A stretch of DNA of 64,000 nucleotides from Climacium dendroides (GCA_950106755.1 CATNNA010000006.1:1178001-1242000), one strand, 5' to 3'; positions 27,392-41,213 are shown, numbered from the stretch's first letter. Numbers and translations: made by a program. The notes: a model not told the origin generated them from the sequence alone.

Positions 27392-28302
27392 CTTTAAGAC
27401 AACCCAGTCTATTGCTTTCCTACAGGGTCTTCTTCATTTGATATGGATTTCAAAACAAATACTCTATAAATCATGCTGTATTTAATAAAACCCAAACCAA
27501 TAAATTATATCGGTTTGACGTGCAAGCATGTCCAAAAACGTAACACACAAGTTGCAATTGTTCAAAATATTTAGGATTCATGGAAAAACTTATCTTTAAG
27601 ACAAACCAGCCTATTGCTTTCCTACACTGTCTTCTTCATTTGAAATGGATTTCAAAACAAATACTCTAGAAATCATGCTGTATTTAATAAAACCCAAACC
27701 AAAAAATTATATCGGTTTGACGTGGAAGCATGTCCAAAAACGTAACACACAAGTTGCAATTGTTCAAAATAATTAGAATTCATGGAAATACTTAATTTTA
27801 AGACAACCCAGTCTATTGCTTTCCTACAGTGTCTTCTTCATTTGAAATGGATTTCAAAACAAATACTCTAGAAATCATGCTGTATTTAATAAAACCCAAA
27901 CCAATAAATTATATCGGTTTGACGTGCAAGCATGTCCAAAAACGTAACACACAAGTTGCAATTGTTCAAAATAATTAGAATTCATGGAAATACTTAATTT
28001 TAAGACAACCCAGCCTATTGCTTTCATACACTGTCTTTGACATTTGATATGGATTTCAAAACAAATACTCTAGAACCATGCTGTATTTAATAAAACCCAA
28101 ACCAATAAATTATATCGGTTTGACGTGCAAGCATGTCCAAAAACGTAACACACAAGTTGCAATTGTTCATAATAATTAGGATTCATGGAAAAACTTAACT
28201 TGAAGACAAACCAGTCTATTGCTTTCCTATAGTGTCTTCTTCGTTTGATATGGATTTCAAAACAAATACTCTAGAAATCATGCTGTATTTAATAAAACCC
28301 AA
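27271..28302 (+). repeat. Recurrence of the window's first kilobase (offset 27270 bp)
   Basis: This block repeats 1-1033 in monomer order with shared rare variants: AAAAAAATAAC, CTCTATAAATC, the CAAAATATTTAGG change (27565 against 295), TTATCTTTAAG, GTGGAAGC and the TTCGTTTGATATGG monomer at its end. It has also diverged: CAGGGTC for CACTGTC near 27423, CCAAAAAATTA near 27699, CATAATAATTAGG near 28168 and a 1-bp deletion near 28074. It overlaps the end of the truncated 6060-bp copy by about 120 bp. Confidence 0.8.
27877..28077 (+). repeat. The only 201-bp monomer
   Basis: CTAGAACCATG replaces CTAGAAACCATG, one A short, at about 28073-28075. This shifts all later monomer starts by one base. 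The change is not seen elsewhere, so it has not spread. Confidence 0.85.
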
Positions 28303-29737
28303 ACCAATAAATTATATCGGTTTGACGTGCAAGCATGTCCAAAAACGTAACACACAATTTGCAATTGTTCAAAATAATTAGAATTCATAGAAATACTTAA
28401 TTTTAAGACAACCCAGTCTATTGCTTTCATACACTGTCTTCTTCATTTGAAATGGATTTCAAAACAAATACTCTAGAAATCATGCTGTATTTAACAAAAC
28501 CCAAACCAATAAATTATATCGGTTTGATGTGCAAGCATGTCCAAAAACGTAACACACAAGTTGCAATTGTTCAAAATAATTAGGATTCATGGAAAAACTT
28601 AACTTCAAGACAACCCAGCCTATTGCTTTCATACACTGTCTTTGACATTTGATATGGATTTCAAAACAAATACTCTAGAAACCATGCTGTATTTAATAAA
28701 ACCCAAACCAATAAATTATATCGGTTTGACGTGCAAGCATGTCCAAAAACGTAACACACAAGTTGCAATTGTTCAAAATAATTAGGATTCATGGAAAAAC
28801 TTAACTTTAAGACAAACCAGCCTATTGCATTCCTACACTCTCTTTGACATTTGATATGGATTTCAAAACAAATACTCTAGAAATCATGCTGTATTTAATA
28901 AAACCCAAACCAATAAATTATATCGGTTTGACGTGCAAGCATGTCCAAAAACGTAACACACAAGTTGCAATTGTTCAAAATAATTAGGATTCATGGAAAA
29001 ACTTAATTTTAAGACAAACCAGTCTATTGCTTTCCTATAGTGTCTTCTTCATTTGATATGGATTTCAAAACAAATACTCTAGAAATCATGCTGTATTTAA
29101 CAAAACCCAAACCAATAAATTATATCGGTTTGACGTGCAAGCATGTCCAAAAACGTAACACACAAGTTGCAATTGTTCAAAATAATTAGGATTCATGGAA
29201 AAACTTAACTTTAAGACAACCCAACCTATTGCTTTCATACACTCTCTTTGACATTTGATATGGATTTCAAAACAAATACTCTAGAAATCATGCTGTATTT
29301 AATAAAACCCAAACCAATAAATTATATCGGTTTGACGTGCAAGCATGTCCAAAAATGTAACACACAAGTTGCAATTGTTCAAAATAATTAGAATTCATGG
29401 AAATACTTAATTTTAAGACAACCCAGTCTACTGCTTTCCTACACTGTCTTTGACATTTGATATGGATTTCAAAACAAATACTCTAGAAATCATGCTGTAT
29501 TTAACAAAACCCAAACCAATAAATTATATCGGTTTGACGTGCAAGCATGTCCAAAAACGTAACACACAAGTTGCAATTGTTCAAAATAATTAGAATTCAT
29601 GGAAATACTTAATTTTAAGACAACCCAGTCTACTGCTTTCCTACACTGTCTTTGACATTTGATATGGATTTCAAAACAAATACTCTAGAAATCATGCTGT
29701 ATTTAACAAAACCCAAACCAATAAATTATATCGGTTT

Positions 29738-29753
29738 GACATGCAAGCATGTC
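29738..29753. other. Perfect version of dyad 1
   Basis: The same GACATGC-AA-GCATGTC sequence as at 1661. It is the ancestor or descendant of the copy at 32566, through the 2828-bp duplication. Confidence 0.65.
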
Positions 29754-32224
29754 CAAAAACGTAACACACAAGTTGCAATTGTTCAAAATAATTAGGATTC
29801 ATGGAAAAACTTAACTTTAAGACAACCCAACCTATTGCTTTCATACACTCTCTTTGACATTTGATATGGATTTCAAAACAAATACTCTAGAAACCATGCA
29901 GTATTTAATAAAACCCAAACCAATAAATTATATCGGTTTGACGTGGAAGCATGTCCAAAAACGTAACACACAAGTTGCAATTGTTCAAAATAATTAGAAT
30001 TCATGGAAATACTTAATTTTAAGACAACCCAGTCTACTGCTTTCCTACACTGTCTTTGACATTTGATATGGATTTCAAAACAAATACTCTAGAAATCATG
30101 CTGTATTTAACAAAACCCAAACCAATAAATTATATCGGTTTGACGTGCAAGCATGTCCAAAAACGTAACACACAAGTTGCAATTGTTCAAAATAATTAGG
30201 ATTCATGGAAAAACTTAACTTTAAGACAACCCAACCTATTGCTTTCATACACTCTCTTTGACATTTGATATGGATTTCAAAACAAATACTCTAGAAACCA
30301 TGCTGTATTTAATAAAACCCAAACCAATAAATTATATCGGTTTGATGTGCAAGCATGTCCAAAAACGTAACACACAAGTTGCAATTGTTCAAAATAATTA
30401 GGATTCATGGAAAAACTTAACTTTAAGACAACCCAACCTATTGCTTTCATACACTCTCTTTGACATTTGATATGGATTTCAAAACAAATACTCTAGAAAC
30501 CATGCTGTATTTAATAAAACCCAAACCAATAAATTATATCGGTTTGACGTGCAAGCATGTCCAAAAACGTAACACACAAGTTGCAATTGTTGAAAATAAT
30601 TAGGATTCATGGAAAAACTTAATTTTAAGACAAACCAGACTATTGCTTTCCTATAGTGTCTTCTTCATTTGATATGGATTTCAAAACAAATACTCTAGAA
30701 ATCATGCTGTATTTAACAAAACCCAAACCAATAAATTATATCGGTTTGACGTGCAAGCATGTCCAAAAACGTAACACACAAGTTGCAATTGTTCAAAATA
30801 ATTAGGATTCATGGAAAAACTTAACTTTAAGACAACCCAACCTATTGCTTTCATACACTGTCTTTGACATTTGATATGGATTTCAAAACAAATACTCTAG
30901 AAACCATGGTGTATTTAATAAAACCCAAACCAATAAATTATATCGGTTTGACGTGCAAGTATGTCCAAAAACGTAACACACAAGTTGCAATTCTTCAAAA
31001 TAATTAGGATTCATGGAAATACTTAATTTTAAGACAACTGAGCCTCTTGCTTTCATACACTGTCTTTAACATTTGATATGGATTTCAAAACAAATACTCT
31101 AGAAATCATGCTGTATTTAATAAAACCCAAACCAATAAATTATATCGGTTTGACGTGCAAGCATGTCCAAAAACGTAACACACAAGTTGCAATTGTTCAA
31201 AATAATTAGGATTCATGGAAATACTTAATTTTAAGACAACCCAGCCTCTTGCTTTCATACACTGTTTTTGACATTTGATATGGATTTAAAAACAAATACT
31301 CTAGAAATCATGGTGTATTTAACAAAACCCAAACCAATAAATTATATCGGTTTGACGTGCAAGCATGTCCAAAAAAATAACACACAAGTTGCAATTGTTC
31401 AAAATAATTAGGATTCATGGAAAAACTTAACTTTAAGACAAACCAGTCTATTGCTTTCCTACAGGGTCTTCTTCATTTGATATGGATTTCAAAACAAATA
31501 CTCTAGAAATCATGCTGTATTTAATAAAACCCAAACCAATAAATTATATCGGTTTGACGTGCAAGCATGTCCAAAAACGTAACACACAAGTTGCAATTGT
31601 TCAAAATAATTAGAATTCATGGAAATACTTAATTTAAAGACAACCCAGCCTATTGCTTTCATACACTGTCTTCTTCATTTGATATGGATTTCAAAACTAA
31701 TACTCTAGAAACCATACTGTATTTAACAAAACCCAAACCAATAAATTATATCAGTTTGACGTGCAAGCATGTCCAAAAAAATAACACACAAGTTGCAATT
31801 GTTCAAAATAATTAGGATTCATGGAAAAACTTAACTTTAAGACAAACCAGCCTATTGCTTTCCTACAGTGTCTTCTTCATTTGATATGGATTTCAAAACA
31901 AATACTCTAGAAATCATGCTGTATTTAATAAAACCCAAACCAATAAATTATATCGGTTTGACGTGCAAGCATGTCCAAAAACGTAACACACAAGTTGCAA
32001 TTGTTCAAAATAATTAGAATTCATGGAAATACTGAATTTTAAGACAAACCAGCCTATTGCTTTCATACACTGTCTTCTTCATTTGATATGGATTTCAAAA
32101 CTAATACTCTAGAAACCATGCTGTATTTAATAAAATCCAAACCAATAAATTATATCGGTTTGACGTGCAAGCATGTCCAAAAACGTAACACACAAGTTGC
32201 AATTGTTCAAAATAATTAGGATTC

Positions 32225-32332
32225 ATGGAAAAACTTAATTTTAAGACAAACCAGTCTATTGCTTTCCTACAGTGTCTTCTTCATTTGGTATGGATTTCAA
32301 AACAAATACTCTATAAATCATGCTGTATTTAA
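32225..32332 (+). other. Likely intermediate on the path to the 203-bp variant
   Basis: This stretch already has TTTGGTATGG and CTCTATAAATC, both shared with the eight 203-bp monomers. It still has the ordinary TATTTAATAAAA sequence, without the extra base. The reading frame from ATG at 32225 therefore stops after about 35 codons at TAA, whereas the 203-bp monomers stay open for 65. It looks like a surviving precursor, or a reversion by conversion. Confidence 0.55.
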
Positions 32333-32565
32333 TAAAATCCAAACCAATAAATTATATCGGTTTGACGTGCAAGCATGTCCAAAAACGTAACACACAAGTT
32401 GCAATTGTTCAAAATAATTAGAATTCATGGAAATACTTAATTTTAAGACAACCCAGTCTACTGCTTTCCTACACTGTCTTTGACATTTGATATGGATTTC
32501 AAAACAAATACTCTAGAAATCATGCTGTATTTAACAAAACCCAAACCAATAAATTATATCGGTTT

Positions 32566-32581
32566 GACATGCAAGCATGTC
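32566..32581. other. Perfect version of dyad 1
   Basis: The third GACATGC-AA-GCATGTC, 2828 bp after the one at 29738 and in the same monomer order. Confidence 0.65.
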
Positions 32582-33329
32582 CAAAAACGTAACACACAAG
32601 TTGCAATTGTTCAAAATAATTAGGATTCATGGAAAAACTTAACTTTAAGACAACCCAACCTATTGCTTTCATACACTCTCTTTGACATTTGATATGGATT
32701 TCAAAACAAATACTCTAGAAACCATGCAGTATTTAATAAAACCCAAACCAATAAATTATATCGGTTTGACGTGGAAGCATGTCCAAAAACGTAACACACA
32801 AGTTGCAATTGTTCAAAATAATTAGAATTCATGGAAAAACTTAACTTGAAGACAACCCAGTCTATTGCTTTCCTACAGTGTCTTCTTCATTTGATATGGA
32901 TTTCAAAACAAATACTCTAGAAATCATGCTGTATTTAATAAAACCCAAACCAATAAATTATATCGGTTTGACGTGCAAGCATGTCCAAAAACGTAACACA
33001 CAAGTTGCAATTGTTCAAAATAATTAGGATTCATGGAAAAACATAATTTTAAGACAAACCAGCCTATTGCTTTCCTACACTGTCTTCTTCATTTGATATG
33101 GATTTGAAAACAAATACTCTAGAAATCATGCTGTATTTAATAAAACCCAAACCAATAAATTATATCGGTTTGACGTGCAAGTATGTCCAAAAACGTAACA
33201 CACAAGTTGCAATTGTTCAAAATAATTAGGATTCATGGAAAAACTTAATTTTAAGACAAACCAGTCTATTGCTTTCCTACAGTGTCTTCTTCATTTGGTA
33301 TGGATTTCAAAACAAATACTCTATAAATC

Positions 33330-33735
33330 ATGCTGTATTCAATATAACCCAAAACCAATAAATTATATCGGTTTGACGTGCAAGCATGTCCAAAAACGTA
33401 ACACACAAGTTGCAATTGTTCAAAATAATTAGGATTCATGGAAAAACTTAATTTTAAGACAAACCAGTCTATTGCTTTCCTACAGTGTCTTCTTCATTTG
33501 GTATGGATTTCAAAACAAATACTCTATAAATCATGCTGTATTCAATATAACCCAAAACCAATAAATTATATCGGTTTGACGTGCAAGCATGTCCAAAAAC
33601 GTAACACACAAGTTGCAACTGTTCAAAATAATTAGAATTCATGAAAATACTTAATTTTAAGACAACCTAGTCTATTGCTTTCCTACACTGTCTATTTCAT
33701 TTGAAATGGATTTCAAAACAAATACTCTAGAAATC
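33330..33735 (+). repeat. Two adjacent 203-bp variant monomers
   Basis: Both carry ATTCAATATAACCC and an extra A before CCAATAAAT, giving 203 bp each. With CTCTATAAATC just upstream, the usual TAG and TAA TAA stops in one frame are lost. This opens 65-codon frames at 33235-33432 and 33438-33635 that run from one monomer into the next and end at the AATTAG of the next copy. The frames differ by one residue. No coding function is inferred. Confidence 0.85.
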
Positions 33736-34335
33736 ATGCTGTATTTAACAAAACCCAAACCAATAAATTATATCGGTTTGACGTGCAAGCATGTCCAAAA
33801 ACGTAACACACAAGTTGCAATTGTTCAAAATAATTAGGATTCATCGAAAAACTTAACTTTAAGACAACCCACCCTATTGCTTTCATACACTCTCTTTGAC
33901 ATTTGATATGGATTTCAAAACAAATACTCTAGAAACCATGCTGTATTTAATAAAACCCAAACCAATAAATTATATCGGTTTGACGTGCAAGCATGTCCAA
34001 AAACGTAACACACAAGTTGCAACTGTTCAAAATAATTAGAATTCATGGAAATACTTAATTTTAAGACAACCCAGTCTATTGCTTTCATACACTCTCTTTG
34101 ACATTTGATATGGATTTCAAAACAAATACTCTAGAAACCATGCTGTATTTAATAAAACCCAAACCAATAAATTATATCGGTTTGACGTGCAAGCATGTCC
34201 AAAAACGTAACACACAAGTTGCAATTGTTCAAAATAATTAGGATTCATGGAAAAACTTAATTTTAAGACAAACCAGTCTATTGCTTTCCTACAGGGTCTT
34301 CTTCATTTGATATGGATTTCAAAACAAATACTCTA

Positions 34336-35260
34336 GATATCATGCTATATTGAATAAAACCCAAACCAATAAATTATATCGGTTTGACTTGCAAGCATGT
34401 CCAAAAACGTAACACACAAGTTGCAATTGTTCAAAATAATTAGGATTCATGGAAAAACTTAACTTTAAGACAAACCAGTCTATTGCTTTCCTACAGTGTC
34501 TTCTTCATTTGATATGGATTTCAAAACAAATACTCTAGAAATCATGCTGTATTTAATAAAACCCAAACCAATAAATTATATCGGTTTGACGTGGAAGCAT
34601 GTCCAAAAACGTAACACACAAGTTGCAATTGTTCAAAATAATTAGAATTCATGGAAAAACTTAACTTGAAGACAACCCAGTCTATTGCTTTCCTACAGTG
34701 TCTTCTTCATTTGATATGGATTTCAAAACAAATACTCTAGAAATCATGCTGTATTTAATAAAACCCAAACCAATAAATTATATCGGTTTGACGTGCAAGC
34801 ATGTCCAAAAACGTAACACACAAGTTGCAATTGTTCAAAATAATTAGGATTCATGGAAAAACATAATTTTAAGACAAACCAGCCTATTGCTTTCCTACAC
34901 TGTCTTCTTCATTTGATATGGATTTGAAAACAAATACTCTAGAAATCATGCTGTATTTAATAAAACCCAATCCAATAAATTATATCGGTTTGACGTGCAA
35001 GTATGTCCAAAAACGTAACACACAAGTTGCAATTGTTCAAAATAATTAGGATTCATGGAAAAACTTAATTTTAAGACAAACCAGTCTATTGCTTTCCTAC
35101 AGTGTCTTCTTCATTTGGTATGGATTTCAAAACAAATACTCTATAAATCATGCTGTATTCAATATAACCCAAAACCAATAAATTATATCGGTTTGACGTG
35201 CAAGCATGTCCAAAAACGTAACACACAAGTTGCAATTGTTCAAAATAATTAGGATTCATG
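34336..35260 (+). repeat. Marker block with GATATCATGCTATATTG, first of three
   Basis: The rare sequence GATATCATGCTATATTG occurs at 34336, 38177 and 40400. Each time it is followed in order by TTTGACTTGCAAGC, GTGGAAGC, an EcoRI-positive TTGAAG monomer, AAAACATAATTTT with ATTTGAAAACA, GCAAGTATG and a 203-bp monomer exactly 814 bp later. The latter part of the block also precedes the 203-bp monomer at 33330, so that part exists four times. Confidence 0.8.
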
Positions 35261-35352
35261 GAAAAACTTAATTTTAAGACAAACCAGTCTATTGCTTTCC
35301 TAGAGTGTCTTCTTCATTTGATATGGATTTCAAAACAAATACTCTAGAAATC
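35150..35352 (+). repeat. 203-bp variant monomer
   Basis: ATTCAATATAACCC with one extra A, as at 33330. It supports the open frame 35055-35252. Confidence 0.85.
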
Positions 35353-36160
35353 ATGCTGTATTTAATAAAACCCAAACCAATAAATTATATCGGTTTGACG
35401 TGCAAGCATGTCCAAAAACGTAACACACAAGTTGCAATTGTTCAAAATAATTAGGATTCATGGAAAAACATAATTTTAAGACAAACCAGTCTATTGCTTT
35501 CCTACAGTGTCTTCTTCATTTGATATGGATTTCAAAACAAATACTCTAGAAATCATGCTGTATTTAAATCAAACCAAACCAATAAATTATATCGGTTTGA
35601 CGTGCAAGCATGTCCAAAAACGTAACACACAAGTTGCAATTGTTCAAAATAATTAGGATTCATGGAAAAACTTAACTTGAAGACAAACCAGTCTATTGCT
35701 TTCCTACAGTGTCTTCTTGATTTGAAATGGATTTCAAAACAAATACTCTAGAAATCATGCTGTATTTAATAAAACCCAAACCAATAAATTATATCGGTTT
35801 GACGTGCAAGCATGTCCAAAAACGTAACACAGAAGTTGCAATTGTTCAAAATAATTAGGATTCATGGAAAAACTTAACTTGAAGACAAACCAGTCTATTG
35901 CTTTCCTAGAGTGTCTTCTTCATTTGATATGGATTTCAAAACAAATACTCTAGAAATCATGCTGTATTTAATAAAACGCAAACCAATAAATTATATCGGT
36001 TTGACGTGCAAGCATGTCCAAAAACGTAACACACAAGTTGCAATTGTTCAAAATAATTAGAATTCATGGAAAAACATAACTTGAAGACAATCCAGTCTAT
36101 TGCTTTCCTACAGTGTCTTCTTCATTTGGTATGGATTTCAAAACAAATACTCTATAAATC

Positions 36161-36363
36161 ATGCTGTATTCAATATAACCCAAAACCAATAAATTATATC
36201 GGTTTGACGTGCAAGCATGTCCAAAAACGTAACACACAAGTTGCAATTGTTCAAAATAATTAGGATTCATGGAAAAACTTAATTTTAAGACAAACCAGTC
36301 TATTGCTTTCCTAGAGTGTCTTCTTCATTTGATATGGATTTCAAAACAAATACTCTAGAAATC
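36161..36363 (+). repeat. 203-bp variant monomer, HOR copy
   Basis: The same insertion, at the same place in the 1011-bp unit. The preceding monomer is EcoRI-positive with AAAACATAACTTGAAGAC, so the frame at 36066-36263 differs only near its start. Confidence 0.85.
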
Positions 36364-37171
36364 ATGCTGTATTTAATAAAACCCAAACCAATAAATTATA
36401 TCGGTTTGACGTGCAAGCATGTCCAAAAACGTAACACACAAGTTGCAATTGTTCAAAATAATTAGGATTCATGGAAAAACATAATTTTAAGACAAACCAG
36501 TCTATTGCTTTCCTACAGTGTCTTCTTCATTTGATATGGATTTCAAAACAAATACTCTAGAAATCATGCTGTATTTAAATCAAACCAAACCAATAAATTA
36601 TATCGGTTTGACGTGCAAGCATGTCCAAAAACGTAACACACAAGTTGCAATTGTTCAAAATAATTAGGATTCATGGAAAAACTTAACTTGAAGACAAACC
36701 AGTCTATTGCTTTCCTACAGTGTCTTCTTGATTTGAAATGGATTTCAAAACAAATACTCTAGAAATCATGCTGTATTTAATAAAACCCAAACCAATAAAT
36801 TATATCGGTTTGACGTGCAAGCATGTCCAAAAACGTAACACAGAAGTTGCAATTGTTCAAAATAATTAGGATTCATGGAAAAACTTAACTTGAAGACAAA
36901 CCAGTCTATTGCTTTCCTAGAGTGTCTTCTTCATTTGATATGGATTTCAAAACAAATACTCTAGAAATCATGCTGTATTTAATAAAACGCAAACCAATAA
37001 ATTATATCGGTTTGACGTGCAAGCATGTCCAAAAACGTAACACACAAGTTGCAATTGTTCAAAATAATTAGAATTCATGGAAAAACATAACTTGAAGACA
37101 ATCCAGTCTATTGCTTTCCTACAGTGTCTTCTTCATTTGGTATGGATTTCAAAACAAATACTCTATAAATC

Positions 37172-37374
37172 ATGCTGTATTCAATATAACCCAAAACCAA
37201 TAAATTATATCGGTTTGACGTGCAAGCATGTCCAAAAACGTAACACACAAGTTGCAATTGTTCAAAATAATTAGGATTCATGGAAAAACTTAATTTTAAG
37301 ACAAACCAGTCTATTGCTTTCCTAGAGTGTCTTCTTCATTTGATATGGATTTCAAAACAAATACTCTAGAAATC
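37172..37374 (+). repeat. 203-bp variant monomer, HOR copy
   Basis: Identical context to 36161, 1011 bp downstream. Open frame 37077-37274. Confidence 0.85.
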
Positions 37375-38990
37375 ATGCTGTATTTAATAAAACCCAAACC
37401 AATAAATTATATCGGTTTGACGTGCAAGCATGTCCAAAAACGTAACACACAAGTTGCAATTGTTCAAAATAATTAGAATTCATGGAAATACTGAATTTTA
37501 AGACAAACCAGTCTATTGCTTTCCTACAGTGTCTTCTTCATTTGATATGGATTTCAAAACAAATACTCTAGAAATCATGCTGTATTTAATAAAACCCAAA
37601 CCAATAAATTATATCGGTTTGACGTGCAAGCATGTCCAAAAACGTAACACACAAGTTGCAATTGTTCAAAATAATTAGGATTCATGGAAAAACATAATTT
37701 TAAGACAAACCAGTCTATTGCTTTCCTACAGTGTCTTCTTCATTTGATATGGATTTCAAAACAAATACTCTAGAAATCATGCTGTATTTAATTCAAACCA
37801 AACCAATAAATTATATCGGTTTGACGTGCAAGCATGTCCAAAAACGTAACACACAAGTTGCAATTGTTCAAAATAATTAGGATTCATGGAAAAACTTAAC
37901 TTGAAGACAAACCAGTCTATTGCTTTCCTACAGTGTCTTCTTCATTTGATATGGATTTCAAAACAAATACTCTAGAAATCATGCTGTATTTAATAAAACC
38001 CAAACCAATAAATTATATCGGTTTGACGTGCAAGCATGTCCAAAAACGTAACACACAAGTTGCAATTGTTCAAAATAATTAGGATTCATGGAAAAACTTA
38101 ATTTTAAGACAAACCAGTCTATTGCTTTCCTACAGGGTCTTCTTCATTTGATATGGATTTCAAAACAAATACTCTAGATATCATGCTATATTGAATAAAA
38201 CCCAAACCAATAAATTATATCGGTTTGACTTGCAAGCATGTCCAAAAACGTAACACACAAGTTGCAATTGTTCAAAATAATTAGGATTCATGGAAAAACT
38301 TAACTTTAAGACAAACCAGTCTATTGCTTTCCTACAGTGTCTTCTTCATTTGATATGGATTTCAAAACAAATACTCTAGAAATCATGCTGTATTTAATAA
38401 AACCCAAACCAATAAATTATATCGGTTTGACGTGGAAGCATGTCCAAAAACGTAACACACAAGTTGCAATTGTTCAAAATAATTAGAATTCATGGAAAAA
38501 CTTAACTTGAAGACAACCCAGTCTATTGCTTTCCTACAGTGTCTTCTTCATTTGATATGGATTTCAAAACAAATACTCTAGAAATCATGCTGTATTTAAT
38601 AAAACCCAAACCAATAAATTATATCGGTTTGACGTGCAAGCATGTCCAAAAACGTAACACACAAGTTGCAATTGTTCAAAATAATTAGGATTCATGGAAA
38701 AACATAATTTTAAGACAAACCAGCCTATTGCTTTCCTACACTGTCTTCTTCATTTGATATGGATTTGAAAACAAATACTCTAGAAATCATGCTGTATTTA
38801 ATAAAACCCAATCCAATAAATTATATCGGTTTGACGTGCAAGTATGTCCAAAAACGTAACACACAAGTTGCAATTGTTCAAAATAATTAGGATTCATGGA
38901 AAAACTTAATTTTAAGACAAACCAGTCTATTGCTTTCCTACAGTGTCTTCTTCATTTGGTATGGATTTCAAAACAAATACTCTATAAATC

Positions 38991-39193
38991 ATGCTGTATT
39001 CAATATAACCCAAAACCAATAAATTATATCGGTTTGACGTGCAAGCATGTCCAAAAACGTAACACACAAGTTGCAATTGTTCAAAATAATTAGGATTCAT
39101 GGAAAAACTTAATTTTAAGACAAACCAGTCTATTGCTTTCCTAGAGTGTCTTCTTCATTTGATATGGATTTCAAAACAAATACTCTAGAAATC
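38991..39193 (+). repeat. 203-bp variant monomer in the first 2223-bp unit
   Basis: The same insertion, 814 bp after GATATCATGCTATATTG at 38177. Open frame 38896-39093. Confidence 0.85.
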
Positions 39194-41213
39194 ATGCTGT
39201 ATTTAATAAAACCCAAACCAATAAATTATATCGGTTTGACGTGCAAGCATGTCCAAAAACGTAACACACAAGTTGCAATTGTTCAAAATAATTAGGATTC
39301 ATGGAAAAACATAATTTTAAGACAAACCAGTCTATTGCTTTCCTACAGTGTCTTCTTCATTTGATATGGATTTCAAAACAAATACTCTAGAAATCATGCT
39401 GTATTTAAATCAAACCAAACCAATAAATTATATCGGTTTGACGTGCAAGCATGTCCAAAAACGTAACACACAAGTTGCAATTGTTCAAAATAATTAGGAT
39501 TCATGGAAAAACTTAACTTGAAGACAAACCAGTCTATTGCTTTCCTACAGTGTCTTCTTGATTTGAAATGGATTTCAAAACAAATACTCTAGAAATCATG
39601 CTGTATTTAATAAAACCCAAACCAATAAATTATATCGGTTTGACGTGCAAGCATGTCCAAAAACGTAACACAGAAGTTGCAATTGTTCAAAATAATTAGG
39701 ATTCATGGAAAAACTTAACTTGAAGACAAACCAGTCTATTGCTTTCCTAGAGTGTCTTCTTCATTTGATATGGATTTCAAAACAAATACTCTAGAAATCA
39801 TGCTGTATTTAATAAAACACAAACCAATACATTATATCGGTTTGACGTGCAAGCATGTCCAAAAACGTAACACACAAGTTGCAATTGTTCAAAATAATTA
39901 GGATTCATGGAAAAACATAATTTTAAGACAAACCAGTCTATTGCTTTCCTACAGTGTCTTCTTCATTTGATATGGATTTCAAAACAAATACTCTAGAAAT
40001 CATGCTGTATTTAATTCAAACCAAACCAATAAATTATATCGGTTTGACGTGCAAGCATGTCCAAAAACGTAACACACAAGTTGCAATTGTTCAAAATAAT
40101 TAGGATTCATGGAAAAACTTAACTTGAAGACAAACCAGTCTATTGCTTTCCTACAGTGTCTTCTTCATTTGATATGGATTTCAAAACAAATACTCTAGAA
40201 ATCATGCTGTATTTAATAAAACCCAAACCAATAAATTATATCGGTTTGACGTGCAAGCATGTCCAAAAACGTAACACACAAGTTGCAATTGTTCAAAATA
40301 ATTAGGATTCATGGAAAAACTTAATTTTAAGACAAACCAGTCTATTGCTTTCCTACAGGGTCTTCTTCATTTGATATGGATTTCAAAACAAATACTCTAG
40401 ATATCATGCTATATTGAATAAAACCCAAACCAATAAATTATATCGGTTTGACTTGCAAGCATGTCCAAAAACGTAACACACAAGTTGCAATTGTTCAAAA
40501 TAATTAGGATTCATGGAAAAACTTAACTTTAAGACAAACCAGTCTATTGCTTTCCTACAGTGTCTTCTTCATTTGATATGGATTTCAAAACAAATACTCT
40601 AGAAATCATGCTGTATTTAATAAAACCCAAACCAATAAATTATATCGGTTTGACGTGGAAGCATGTCCAAAAACGTAACACACAAGTTGCAATTGTTCAA
40701 AATAATTAGAATTCATGGAAAAACTTAACTTGAAGACAACCCAGTCTATTGCTTTCCTACAGTGTCTTCTTCATTTGATATGGATTTCAAAACAAATACT
40801 CTAGAAATCATGCTGTATTTAATAAAACCCAAACCAATAAATTATATCGGTTTGACGTGCAAGCATGTCCAAAAACGTAACACACAAGTTGCAATTGTTC
40901 AAAATAATTAGGATTCATGGAAAAACATAATTTTAAGACAAACCAGCCTATTGCTTTCCTACACTGTCTTCTTCATTTGATATGGATTTGAAAACAAATA
41001 CTCTAGAAATCATGCTGTATTTAATAAAACCCAATCCAATAAATTATATCGGTTTGACGTGCAAGTATGTCCAAAAACGTAACACACAAGTTGCAATTGT
41101 TCAAAATAATTAGGATTCATGGAAAAACTTAATTTTAAGACAAACCAGTCTATTGCTTTCCTACAGTGTCTTCTTCATTTGGTATGGATTTCAAAACAAA
41201 TACTCTATAAATC

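Larger units (their letters stand above)
28303..32749 (+). repeat. Diverged mosaic segment without a dominant HOR
   Basis: About 22 monomers with more private substitutions than the flanks. Characteristic is CCAACCTATTGC with CATACACTCTCTTTGACATT, near 29221, 29829, 30231, 30435 and (with ACTGTC) 30839. AGTCTACTGCTTTCC occurs near 29428, 29630 and 30036. Other local changes are TTTGATGTGCAAGC near 28525 and 30343, AAAACTAATACTC near 31694 and 32098, and GACAACTGAGCC near 31034. Lower homogeneity suggests less recent turnover here. Confidence 0.7.
32200..32830 (+). repeat. Partial copy of 29380-30000 at a 14-monomer (2828-bp) offset
   Basis: AGTCTACTGCTTTCC, the rare GACATGCAAGCATGTC variant (32566 against 29738), the CCAACC/ACTCTC monomer, ATGCAG and GTGGAAGC follow in the same order 2828 bp apart. 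Homology is clear from about 32411 to 32830; before that only general satellite similarity is seen. Confidence 0.7.
35085..37470 (+). repeat. 5-monomer (1011-bp) higher-order repeat, 2.4 copies
   Basis: Copies run about 35085-36095, 36096-37106 and a partial copy to about 37470. The unit is four 202-bp monomers and one of 203 bp. Private markers inside it are TTTAAATCAAACC, CTTCTTGATTTGAAATGG, AACACAGAAGTTGC, CCTAGAGTG and AAAACGCAAACC, all 1011 bp apart. A further unit lies at about 41149-42427. Confidence 0.85.

Noticed and set aside
33235..33432. 65-codon open frame, and seven near-identical ones at 33438, 35055, 36066, 37077, 38896, 41119 and 42130
   Set aside because: Each is made of satellite monomer sequence, runs across monomer borders, has no recognisable domain, and exists only because the 203-bp variant removes stops. 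Not annotated as CDS.
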